Assembly (NCBI GenBank): GCA_910589555.1
Contig: CAJUTE010000065.1
Span: 1-12,102, forward strand
From: an uncultured Muribaculum sp.
Lineage (GTDB): Bacteria > Bacteroidota > Bacteroidia > Bacteroidales > Muribaculaceae
DNA: 12,102 nt
Direction: 5' to 3'
The position numbers and the translations under genes were made by a program. This document shows positions 6,216 through 12,102 of this stretch, in pieces. How positions within the stretch are numbered: position 1 is the first letter of the stretch; the number at the start of each line of letters is the position of its first letter. The notes beneath the pieces were generated by a model that searched no databases, was not told the origin of the DNA, and worked only from the letters and a program-made list of their open reading frames with translations.

Positions 6216-6578
6216 ATGGCATACGAAAAGAAGATTCCGGTTGATCTGGATTGCCCGTTGCGATTGACCATGAGCCTGATAGAGTCAAAATGGAAGTCGT
6301 GCATACTCGATGAATTACGCTCAGGCGACGCCATGCGCCCGAGCGAGATACACAAATGCTTGCCCGAGGCGGCGCCCCGTGTGCTCGACATCCAGCTAAA
6401 AGAGTTGGTCGAGGACTCTCTGGTGGCAAAGACCATATATCCCGAACTGCCTCCGCGGTCAGAATACCGCATCACTGAATTAGGCAAATCGCTTCTGCCC
6501 ATCATCGACGCAATGCTGCGATGGGGAGAAGAGCACTTCGACATCTTCGAAAAAAAGTATGGCAAAAAATCCGTGTAA
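6216..6578 (+). CDS. HxlR-family winged-helix transcriptional regulator
   Basis: The 120-residue protein is a typical single-domain HxlR/MarR-like regulator. A conserved early cysteine sits at Cys13 (DLDCPLRLTMSLI), followed by the WKSCILDEL helix and the recognition region MRPSEIHKCLPEAAPRVLDIQLKELVEDSLV. The wing is PELPPRSEYRITELGKSL, and a C-terminal dimer helix follows (LLPIIDAMLRWGEEHF). In the YodB/HypR branch the N-terminal cysteine senses quinones, aldehydes or disulfide stress, and the protein usually represses reductases or detoxifying enzymes next door. Here the neighbour set (NTF2-like proteins, Fe-S flavoprotein, MATE pump) fits such a role. The gene is divergent from the NTF2-like pair across a palindromic operator, so autoregulation is likely. 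Its stop is 13 bases from the convergent AraC-family gene with no clear terminator between. Confidence 0.93.
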   Translation: MAYEKKIPVDLDCPLRLTMSLIESKWKSCILDELRSGDAMRPSEIHKCLPEAAPRVLDIQLKELVEDSLVAKTIYPELPPRSEYRITELGKSLLPIIDAMLRWGEEHFDIFEKKYGKKSV

Positions 6579-6591
6579 GCGGCTCTCCCCG

Positions 6592-7449
6592 TCATTCCCG
6601 CCGCTTGTCATTGCGATTTCTATATTGAACCGGCGAGAGTCCGGTCTGCTTGCGGAACACGCGGCACAAGTATGAAGGATCGTCGTAGTGCAGACGCTCG
6701 GCTATCTCTTTCACCGTAAGGTCGGTAGTGTCAAGCAGCATCTTGACCACGAGACTTATCTGAATGTTAATCTGCTCTTTTGCCGTAGTTCCAATATTCC
6801 TCTTCGATATTATATTCAGGTAATTAGGGGTGATATTGAGTTTATCGGCATAAAACGCCACATCGTGCCTGTGGGTGTAATAGCGGTTCAACAGACCCAA
6901 GAACTCATTAACCATTGTCCACGCCCGGTTTTTGGGAGGATTAGTGCCGAGCATCCCAAGATGAGCCTCCACCTGTTCCGCCATCACCGACATGGCGTTT
7001 TCCATCTCGTTAAGCAACACCCTGACGGCTGTATTCTCCTGACACGTCGCCACAATCCAGTCAAGCTGCATAAACCAATGGCGCGCCACTTCCCGGAATT
7101 CGTCAGGCAGCCTGAACACAGTCGATGCATATATGAACTCCCAGAACCGATTGGAGGTCACGAGAAAGAAAATATCCTGTGCCGCATCATAATCAACCGA
7201 GATGAACCTCGCCCTAAAATCATCGGAAACCTTGACAGGCACAACAACCATGTCGAAAACAATAAATGCCATCTCCCCCTCTGTCATGGAATATCGGCGG
7301 GAATTGATCGTAATATCCACATTCCCACGCTCACACAACATCATCATGCACCCCGCTATCGACAAGGTATGCCCACATTTCCAATCGGTTCCATCGGTCA
7401 GCCCCACTGAAAAATGCGTGATTGATTTCGACGCGACCAGTTCTTTCAT
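6592..7449 (-). CDS. AraC-family transcriptional regulator
   Basis: The C-terminal third (about residues 185-282) is a double helix-turn-helix AraC domain: a first helix pair around DVAFYADKLNITPNYLNIISKR and a second around LTVKEIAERLHYDDPSYLCRVFRKQTG, ending in the family-typical LSPVQYRN. The N-terminal part is a sensor of the cupin-like type (ITINSRRYSMTEGEMAFIV). I choose the ATG at 7449 (285 residues) over the in-frame TTG at 7458, because the predicted transcript begins only a few bases upstream of the TTG. The gene is divergent from the MATE pump across 177 bases and is the natural candidate to control it in response to a ligand. Effector and exact targets are unknown. The 3' end is convergent with the HxlR gene. 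Confidence 0.93.
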   Translation of the reverse strand: MKELVASKSITHFSVGLTDGTDWKCGHTLSIAGCMMMLCERGNVDITINSRRYSMTEGEMAFIVFDMVVVPVKVSDDFRARFISVDYDAAQDIFFLVTSNRFWEFIYASTVFRLPDEFREVARHWFMQLDWIVATCQENTAVRVLLNEMENAMSVMAEQVEAHLGMLGTNPPKNRAWTMVNEFLGLLNRYYTHRHDVAFYADKLNITPNYLNIISKRNIGTTAKEQINIQISLVVKMLLDTTDLTVKEIAERLHYDDPSYLCRVFRKQTGLSPVQYRNRNDKRRE

Positions 7450-7467
7450 CGGCAGCAATTGTTTTCA

Positions 7468-7499
7468 CAAAGTTACGCAGCTTAATCGCCATAAACAAG
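7468..7499 (-). promoter_or_regulatory. Promoter of the AraC-family gene
   Basis: On the minus strand, CTTG (7499-7496) is 20 bases from TAACTTTG (7475-7468). The predicted start near 7462 leaves a very short leader before the ATG at 7449. The -7 box is identical to those of the HxlR and MATE genes. Confidence 0.55.
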
Positions 7500-7521
7500 T
7501 ATTGTTATAAAAAGTACCGTC

Positions 7522-7538
7522 ATTATGCTGATTTATGC
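7522..7538. promoter_or_regulatory. Possible AraC-type operator repeats upstream of the MATE gene
   Basis: ATTATGC (7522-7528) and TTTATGC (7532-7538) are near-identical hexamer-plus repeats spaced 10 bases, one helical turn. They end just before the expected -33 position of the MATE promoter (about 7539-7542), which itself is poor. Direct repeats beside a weak -33 are the usual arrangement of AraC-type activators. The motif is short, so this is a suggestion only. Confidence 0.3.
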
Positions 7539-7562
7539 CATGGATAAGCCCTATAATATGCC

Positions 7563-7570
7563 TAACTTTG
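7563..7570 (+). promoter_or_regulatory. -7 box of the MATE efflux gene
   Basis: TAACTTTG matches the -7 consensus and predicts a start near 7576, with a leader of about 50 bases that holds a small GCCGC/GCGGC stem (7585-7589 and 7598-7602). The -33 region lacks TTTG, consistent with dependence on an activator such as the divergent AraC-family protein. Confidence 0.5.
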
Positions 7571-7626
7571 CGTCGGTATTCTGAGCCGCCTTAATCAGCG
7601 GCGCAATCTTTATAGTTTACGTTTAT

Positions 7627-8985
7627 ATGGAAAGAGACAAACTTGACTTTGGAAACGGGAAAATCAACCGGCTGTTCCGCGCCATGTTTTTCCCCACACT
7701 CATAGGAATGGCTTTCAACTCCGCGCTCAACATCTGCGACGGCATGTTTGTAGGCCACGGCGTGGGCAGCAACGCCCTTGCCGCCATCAATATCGTAGCC
7801 CCGCTTTTCCTGATATGCACCGGAATCGGGCTTATGTTCGGAATCGGAGCATCAGTCATAGGCGGTATACGCCTTGCCGAGGGCAACGTGAAAGCCGCAA
7901 GAATAATCATGACCCAGGCATATATCGCGGGGGCTGTCATATTTGGCATCGTGATCCTCGCGTCGCTGCTGTTCACTCGTCCGGTGCTATACATGCTCGG
8001 ATGCAGCCCCGCGTTGGAAGAGCTCGCCACCGACTACCTCCTATGGCTTCTTCCGGGACTGGTGTTCTTCTATCTGCAATGCGCGGGCATGATGCTCATA
8101 CGCCTCGACGGGTCGCCGCGCTATGCGATGAGCGTGCAGATTGTAGCCGCCATCCTCAACATATTCCTCGACTGGTACATGGTGTTCCCCTTGGACCTTG
8201 GCATAAAGGGAGCGTCGATGGCAACATCCATCTCCTGCATCGTTGCCGGAGTAATGGTAGTGGCATACTTCATCTTTTTCTCCGACAAGCTGAAATTCTA
8301 TAAGCTGCGCCTCACCATGAAGTCACTGAAACTGTCGATACGCAACACCGGATATATGGCTAAAATAGGATTTGCCACCTTCATTGCCGAGGTTGCGATA
8401 GGAGTGATGATGGTTGCCGGCAACTATATGTTCCTCTCCTATCTCGGAGAAGCCGGTGTAGCCGCCTTCAGCGTGGGATGCTACCTGTTCCCGCTCATCT
8501 TCTCAATCAGCAATGCCGTGGCGCAATCCTCTCAACCTATCATCAGCTACAACTATGGCTCAGGACAACGGCAGCGGGTACGCCAGGCGCTGAATGTGGC
8601 GCTATTGACCGCCTGTGCCTGCGGAGTCATCATCTCGGCGGGCATGTGGACCGGATCAGGCATATTGACAGCGATATTCCTGGACTCTGCCGACGCCGCC
8701 TACGGAATAGCCACAACGGGACTGCCGCTGCTGGGGCTTTGTGCGTTGCCATTCGCCCTCAACATCACCTTCATAGGCTACTATCAGAGTTGCGAGCAAT
8801 CGACACGAGCCATCACCTACATGATGCTGCGCGGAATAATATTCATGGCGCCGGGCTTCATCCTGTTGCCTCATCTTATTGGCACCTCGGGGCTTTGGCT
8901 CGCAATACCGCTGTCCGAGCTGCTCACCCTGGCGGTAATCGTAGCGTCCTACCTGCTCACACGCCACCGGCATCCTGCACGTTAA
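7627..8985 (+). CDS. MATE-family multidrug efflux transporter
   Basis: The 452-residue protein has about twelve hydrophobic segments arranged as two related halves, the normal size and layout for the MATE (NorM/MepA/DinF) superfamily. The first helix region (FFPTLIGMAFNSALNICDGMFVGH) carries the typical start of the N-terminal half. IVAPLFLICTGIGLMFGIGAS is a characteristic second segment, and the second half starts near residue 235 with MAKIGFATFIAEVAIGVMM, continuing through SQPIISYNYG. MATE pumps use H+ or Na+ gradients to export cationic drugs and toxic metabolites across the inner membrane; the substrate here is unknown. It lies divergent from an AraC-family regulator and shares a 12-base motif with the HxlR control region. 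Its last 29 bases overlap the end of the opposing TlpA-like gene, so there is no space for a terminator. Confidence 0.95.
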   Translation: MERDKLDFGNGKINRLFRAMFFPTLIGMAFNSALNICDGMFVGHGVGSNALAAINIVAPLFLICTGIGLMFGIGASVIGGIRLAEGNVKAARIIMTQAYIAGAVIFGIVILASLLFTRPVLYMLGCSPALEELATDYLLWLLPGLVFFYLQCAGMMLIRLDGSPRYAMSVQIVAAILNIFLDWYMVFPLDLGIKGASMATSISCIVAGVMVVAYFIFFSDKLKFYKLRLTMKSLKLSIRNTGYMAKIGFATFIAEVAIGVMMVAGNYMFLSYLGEAGVAAFSVGCYLFPLIFSISNAVAQSSQPIISYNYGSGQRQRVRQALNVALLTACACGVIISAGMWTGSGILTAIFLDSADAAYGIATTGLPLLGLCALPFALNITFIGYYQSCEQSTRAITYMMLRGIIFMAPGFILLPHLIGTSGLWLAIPLSELLTLAVIVASYLLTRHRHPAR

Positions 8986-10108
8986 GAGTGTCAGATGCCG
9001 CAGGCGCAATCAGCGGAGTGATGATTTTGTTAAGTTTTCCGGTAGAGTATCCGAATGTTTTCACTCGCACAATACCTTGAGGATCAACGACAATGAAGTA
9101 AGGGAAGCCTTTAACGCCAAATTTCTGAAGAATTCCCGTATCCACTTTCTTATCGCTCCAATTATGCCATGAGAGATTATGTGCAGCCGAGCTGCGTATC
9201 CAGGCTCCCTCTTCATCGAGACTCAAACTAACCGCCTCCAAATCATTTTTATAACGGGCAGCGAGTTCTGAAATTTCCGGAAAAGCTTTTATGCACGGAC
9301 CACAACCGGCACTCCAAACATCAATAAGAACCCATTTGCCTCTTAAATCCGACAGATGATGTACCGTCCCGCTGAGATCAAACAGGTCATCCTCTGGCAC
9401 AGTATCTCCCTCCTCGACCACCTTAGGAGGAAACAGATAGGCTGTAGTTTTCTTCCCGGCATCACTTTCCAACTCCGCAGGAGTAAGAGTCGCATACAAT
9501 TCTTCAAGTTTAGGAGAATAAGAGTAGTGCGGCGAATTGGTGCAGAATTTACTGAGACGGACAAGATGCTCAAACCATATATCGGTGTGAGGCAAACCCT
9601 TCATCAGTTCAATATCATTAAGAAATATAAGATTCTGCAACGAGTCCATCTTCGCTCTTAGTTCAGTGCTGCGTGAGTCATCATTCTTAATTTTATAAGA
9701 ATAGTATTCTTTCCACAGCGGTTGGGAGTTTTCGCCATATAAATCCTCCTCCTTCTGCTTAGGCACATTGCTGACCACTTTCCATGTGCCCACGCTAATG
9801 TCATCAGCAGTGACCGACACTTCTGCTCCCGGAGTGAGATGCAGAAATCTAAAGGAAATAGGCAATTCTTTGGCAAAACACCCCAATGAAGCCTTAAGTT
9901 CCGGCTCGCTTATTTCAGTAGTGATCCAGAACTTGCCATCTTTAACCACATCCGAGGCGATAGGAGTCATAAGATTCCCGTCACATCGATATAAATTCAC
10001 GTCATTTCCGTCAGGAATAATAGTAGTCGTGCCGGTAATAACCACATTTTGCGCCTGAAGCGTCATTAATGCCGAAAAGACAGGCAAAAGAAATAAGAGT
10101 TTTTTCAT
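8957..10108 (-). CDS. Secreted TlpA-like thiol-disulfide oxidoreductase, downstream copy (CGPC)
   Basis: The 383-residue protein has a signal peptide (MKKLLFLLPVFSALMTLQAQ). It has a DUF4369-type N-terminal domain (about 21-110), a helical linker (about 115-225) and a C-terminal TlpA/AhpC-type thioredoxin domain (about 235-368). The active site is WSAGCGPC with Cys269 and Cys272, and the cis-proline is Pro336 in GVKGFPYFIV. Such proteins act in the periplasm to reduce or exchange disulfides, for instance in envelope protein maturation or oxidative stress. The gene is the downstream half of a tandem duplication; the region before it (10109-10153) copies the leader of the other gene without its promoter, so co-transcription is likely. 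A 15-residue tail (PAASDTLNVQDAGGV) is absent from the other copy and is encoded opposite or just beside the MATE 3' end. Confidence 0.92.
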   Translation of the reverse strand: MKKLLFLLPVFSALMTLQAQNVVITGTTTIIPDGNDVNLYRCDGNLMTPIASDVVKDGKFWITTEISEPELKASLGCFAKELPISFRFLHLTPGAEVSVTADDISVGTWKVVSNVPKQKEEDLYGENSQPLWKEYYSYKIKNDDSRSTELRAKMDSLQNLIFLNDIELMKGLPHTDIWFEHLVRLSKFCTNSPHYSYSPKLEELYATLTPAELESDAGKKTTAYLFPPKVVEEGDTVPEDDLFDLSGTVHHLSDLRGKWVLIDVWSAGCGPCIKAFPEISELAARYKNDLEAVSLSLDEEGAWIRSSAAHNLSWHNWSDKKVDTGILQKFGVKGFPYFIVVDPQGIVRVKTFGYSTGKLNKIITPLIAPAASDTLNVQDAGGV

Positions 10109-11306
10109 GATAAAATCAGTGGCTGTTAAAGATTAAATATCAATACGTAACATCCTATTGCTCCATCAGCGGAGGGATGATTTTGTTAAGTTCGCCGGTA
10201 GAGTATCCGGATGTTTTCACTCGCACAATCCCCTGAGGGTCAACGACAATAAAGTAAGGGCATCCATTAACGCCAAATTTCTGAAGGATTCCCGTATCCA
10301 CTTTCTTGTCGCTCCAATTATGCCAGGAGAGATTATGCGCAGCAGAGCCGCTGATCCAGACATCCTCCTCATCAAAACTCAAACTAACCACCTCCAAAAC
10401 ATCTTTATAACGGGCAGCGAGCTCTGAAATTTCCGGAAAAGCCCTTATGCAGGGACTACAATAAATATACCAAACATCAATAAGAACCCATTTGCCTCTT
10501 AAATCCGACAGACGATGTACCGCCCCGCTGAGATCAAACAGATCATCCTCAGGCACAGTATCTCCCACCTCGACCAACTTAGGAGGAAACAGATAGGCTG
10601 TAGCTTTCTTACCGGCATCACTTTCCAACTCCGCAGGGGTAAGGGTCGCATACAACTCTTCAAGTTTAGGAGAATAGGTGTAACTCGATTTTTTACAGAA
10701 TTTACTAAGATGCACAAGATGCTCAAACCATATATCGGTGTGAGGCAAGCCCTTCATCAGTTCAATATCATTAAGATGTATAAGATTCTGCAACGAATCC
10801 ATCTTCGCTCTTAGTTCAGGACTGCGTGAGTCATCATTCTTAATTTTATAAGAGTAGTATTCTTTCCACAGCGGTTGGGAGTTTTCGCCATATAAATCCT
10901 CCTCCTTCTGCTTAGGCACGTTGCTGACCACTTTCCAAGCTTGCACACTAACGTCATCAATCGCGACCGACACTTCCGCTCCGGGAGTGAGATACAGACG
11001 TCTAAACGAAATAGGCAATTCTTTAGCAAAACACCCAAGAGCGGCACCGATTTCCGGCTCGCTTATTTCTGTAGTGATGCGGAACTTGCCATCCTTAACT
11101 ACATCCGAGGCGATAAGATTCAAGAGTCCATTCTCTCTTTGATATAAATTCACGTCATTCCCGTCAGGAATAATCGTAGTCGTGCCGGTGATGACCACAT
11201 TTTGTGCTTGAAGCGTAATTAATGCCGAAAAGACAAGCAAAAGAAATAAGAGTTTTTTCATGATAAAATTAATAGCTGTTAAAGATTAAATATCAATACG
11301 TAACAT
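9009..11306 (-). repeat. Tandem duplication of about 1.14 kb carrying the two TlpA-like genes
   Basis: The block 9009-10153 (downstream copy) and the block 10165-11306 (upstream copy) are homologous end to end, including 45 bases of leader before each ATG. They differ in about 50 amino-acid positions by eye, plus one single-codon gap. Similarity ends abruptly at ATCAGCGGAG on the 3' side and at CGTAACAT on the 5' side. Eleven bases (10154-10164, CCTATTGCTCC) lie between the two copies. The upstream gene's TAG stop (10157-10155) falls in this junction. The outer flanks should be ancestral, so the short C-terminus of the upstream copy is probably a product of the duplication. Confidence 0.92.
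10155..11261 (-). CDS. Secreted TlpA-like thiol-disulfide oxidoreductase, upstream copy (CSPC)
   Basis: The 368-residue protein has the same layout as its neighbour: signal peptide, DUF4369-type N-terminal domain, helical linker and TlpA-type thioredoxin domain. The redox site reads WYIYCSPC (Cys268 and Cys271), against WSAGCGPC in the other copy, and the cis-proline is Pro335 in GVNGCPYF, where a Cys precedes it in place of Phe. In thioredoxin-fold proteins the residues between the cysteines and before the cis-proline set redox potential and partner choice, so the two copies may differ in partner or direction. Other clusters of change lie at residues 41-49 and 189-194. This copy has the only recognisable promoter of the pair and ends at the duplication junction (PPLMEQ), without the tail of the other copy. 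Periplasmic location is expected. Confidence 0.92.
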   Translation of the reverse strand: MKKLLFLLLVFSALITLQAQNVVITGTTTIIPDGNDVNLYQRENGLLNLIASDVVKDGKFRITTEISEPEIGAALGCFAKELPISFRRLYLTPGAEVSVAIDDVSVQAWKVVSNVPKQKEEDLYGENSQPLWKEYYSYKIKNDDSRSPELRAKMDSLQNLIHLNDIELMKGLPHTDIWFEHLVHLSKFCKKSSYTYSPKLEELYATLTPAELESDAGKKATAYLFPPKLVEVGDTVPEDDLFDLSGAVHRLSDLRGKWVLIDVWYIYCSPCIRAFPEISELAARYKDVLEVVSLSFDEEDVWISGSAAHNLSWHNWSDKKVDTGILQKFGVNGCPYFIVVDPQGIVRVKTSGYSTGELNKIIPPLMEQ

Positions 11307-11313
11307 ATTTTGG

Positions 11314-11345
11314 CAAATATAATCATATTAATTAAATCTCACAAT
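11314..11345 (-). promoter_or_regulatory. Promoter of the TlpA-like gene pair
   Basis: On the minus strand, ATTG (11345-11342) is 20 bases from TATATTTG (11321-11314), a good -33/-7 pair with a start near 11308, 47 bases before the ATG at 11261. The duplicated segment ends at 11306, just inside this promoter. The second gene therefore did not inherit it, and one promoter probably serves both. Confidence 0.6.
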
Positions 11346-11481
11346 ATCAACCCCACCAAAACTCCTTGACATCCACCATTTTCCACCTCAGCTCTTTGCA
11401 ATTCTGCTACACCTCACACATGCCGCCGCACAACGGCAACACACCTGCAGCCATGAGATATGAGAAAATGCCACAAACCTC

Positions 11482-11892
11482 GGTCTGTAGGACCGCAAGA
11501 GTCCAGCCCGGCATGTAGCTTCGGCGGGAGTGGAAAACCTGAAAGGTTAATCTGTAGGTAGCCGAGGGCCGAGCGTTAGCGAGACCCTCGGAAAGATGTT
11601 GGGTTATAGGTGGTTTCTGAAAGAATCATCTGAGATATTTGGCTGATTGCTTGGATTTTACAAGATGAATCTTTCAGATTCAATTATTTATTTTTTATCG
11701 CGTTCCGGTGGTGTCTCTGCAAGGCAGAGCGACTAAAGTCGATAACGCTAACGCTCCGCCACCGGCTGCCCAGAGATTAACCTTACAGGTGTTCACTACG
11801 CCCCCAAATAATTAAATTAGGCATAGCAGCACGGTAAAACCATAACATCTGGATTAATTACAATATGCCACAACACCTCGGTACTACAGACC
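11482..11892. repeat. Nested inverted-repeat (MITE- or REP-like) element of about 410 bp
   Basis: Several inverted pairs are nested about a roughly common centre. GGTCTGTAGGACCG (11482-11495) pairs with the inverse of 11879-11892 with one mismatch. A 54-base left arm (11528-11581) pairs with 11746-11799, including CCTGAAAGGTTAATCTGT with two mismatches in 18 and the identical GAGCGTTAGCG (11571-11581 against 11746-11756). CTGAAAGAATCATC (11617-11630) pairs with 11664-11677 with one mismatch. Each arm also has its own local hairpin: CCGAGGG/CCCTCGG (11562-11568, 11585-11591) and CCGGTGG/CCACCGG (11705-11711, 11759-11765). No transposase gene is present, so this is a non-autonomous or purely structural element. 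Confidence 0.65.
11667..11697 (+). terminator. Terminator-like hairpin with T-rich tail inside the inverted-repeat element
   Basis: GAATCT (11667-11672) pairs with AGATTC (11676-11681) over a TTC loop and is followed by AATTATTTATTTTTTAT. The stem is short and there is no plus-strand gene before it, so it may only be part of the central palindrome of the larger element. Confidence 0.35.
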
Positions 11893-11930
11893 AAATCACA
11901 CTGACAGCATATTCAAAAGTCGGATTTATC

Positions 11931-11975
11931 GAGTTCGGTTTTTTCCCGTACTAAAACCGAACTCTACCCGAACTC
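11931..11975. other. Strong 12-bp hairpin with a repeated 3' half
   Basis: GAGTTCGGTTTT (11931-11942) pairs perfectly with AAAACCGAACTC (11953-11964) across a 10-base loop. A second CCGAACTC follows at 11968-11975, so the left arm has two possible partners. No T run follows on the plus strand. On the minus strand the hairpin continues into GATAAATCC, also without a T run, so it is not an obvious terminator. Confidence 0.55.
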
Positions 11976-12066
11976 TTCCTTTCACTCACTTAAAAACACG
12001 CCCCAAAAATATAAATAATCACATTTGATAATCAGGGATTTAATATCTCAGAATATAGATTGAAAC

Positions 12067-12099
12067 AGTACGGAATCCGTACTTCCAAAAGTACGGAAT
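12067..12099. repeat. Palindrome plus direct repeat of AGTACGGAAT at the window edge
   Basis: AGTACGGA (12067-12074) and TCCGTACT (12076-12083) form an 8-bp inverted repeat about one central base. AGTACGGAAT recurs directly at 12090-12099, 23 bases after its first occurrence at 12067-12076. The set of three half-sites looks like a protein-binding region for something beyond the window. Confidence 0.55.
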
Positions 12100-12102
12100 T
12101 TA

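Larger units (their letters stand above)
11346..12102. other. Gene-free right end with structured repeats
   Basis: No reading frame in these 757 bases looks coding. The first 120 bases are plain A/C-rich sequence with nothing recognisable. The rest is dominated by the nested inverted-repeat element (11482-11892), a strong hairpin (11931-11964) and the AGTACGGAAT repeats at the edge (12067-12099). The near-identical ATGCCACAA(C)ACCTCGGT occurs at 11468-11484 and 11865-11882, close to the two ends of the inverted-repeat element. Confidence 0.55.

Noticed and set aside
6577..6606. AAGCGG/CCGCTT inverted repeat between the convergent HxlR and AraC genes
   Set aside because: Only six base pairs with an 18-base loop, no T run, and it extends into the AraC coding end; not convincing as a terminator.
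6688..7410. 240-codon plus-strand frame opposite the AraC-family gene
   Set aside because: It is antisense to a gene with a clear AraC domain, and its histidine/arginine-rich translation is typical of a shadow frame.
7450..7458. TTG start for the AraC-family gene
   Set aside because: An ATG lies three codons further in, and the transcript is predicted to begin within a few bases of the TTG.
8478..9080. 200-codon plus-strand frame overlapping the MATE gene
   Set aside because: It is an alternate frame inside a recognised transporter, with no start signal or domain.

Overview
The window looks like chromosomal DNA of a gut Bacteroidales bacterium, most likely of the Muribaculaceae/Bacteroides group. 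The signs are TAnnTTTG-type -7 promoter boxes, near absence of Shine-Dalgarno sequences, a DUF4369-TlpA type thiol oxidoreductase pair, a carboxyspermidine-type dehydrogenase and A/T-rich intergenic DNA. The species assignment is inference; there is no rRNA or tRNA here to anchor it.

Left part (1-2650, all minus strand): a membrane protein of unknown function runs off the left edge. Next comes an mscL-saccharopine-dehydrogenase-family pair that reads as one transcript, with a strong promoter before mscL and a clear terminator after the dehydrogenase. A gene-poor stretch of about 750 bases (2651-3400) holds short repeats and a hairpin. It is followed by gapA (+), whose codon use is typical of a highly expressed gene and which ends in a textbook terminator.

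Middle part (4519-8985): this looks like a small stress or xenobiotic-response neighbourhood. A flavodoxin-fold protein with a compact four-cysteine motif lies downstream of two translationally coupled NTF2-like genes, one cytosolic and one a lipoprotein. These are divergent from an HxlR-type regulator with an N-terminal cysteine, and the shared intergenic region holds a palindrome and an upstream half-site. An AraC-family regulator is divergent from a MATE efflux pump. A 12-mer is shared by the HxlR and MATE control regions and may link the two modules.

Right part (8957-11306, minus): two secreted TlpA-like proteins come from a tandem duplication of about 1.14 kb. The junction can be read to the base: 11 bases, carrying the stop codon of the upstream copy. 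Only the upstream copy has its own promoter, and the CxxC active site differs between copies. The last 780 bases have no gene that I can see. They hold a nested inverted-repeat element of about 410 bp whose two arms carry hairpin stems with compensatory changes, then another strong hairpin, and a repeated AGTACGGAAT motif at the window edge.

I do not see a CRISPR array, transposase, integrase, toxin-antitoxin pair or defence system. The items most worth a second look are the HxlR-controlled NTF2/flavoprotein cluster, the TlpA duplication with active-site divergence, and the structured repeat element at the right end.
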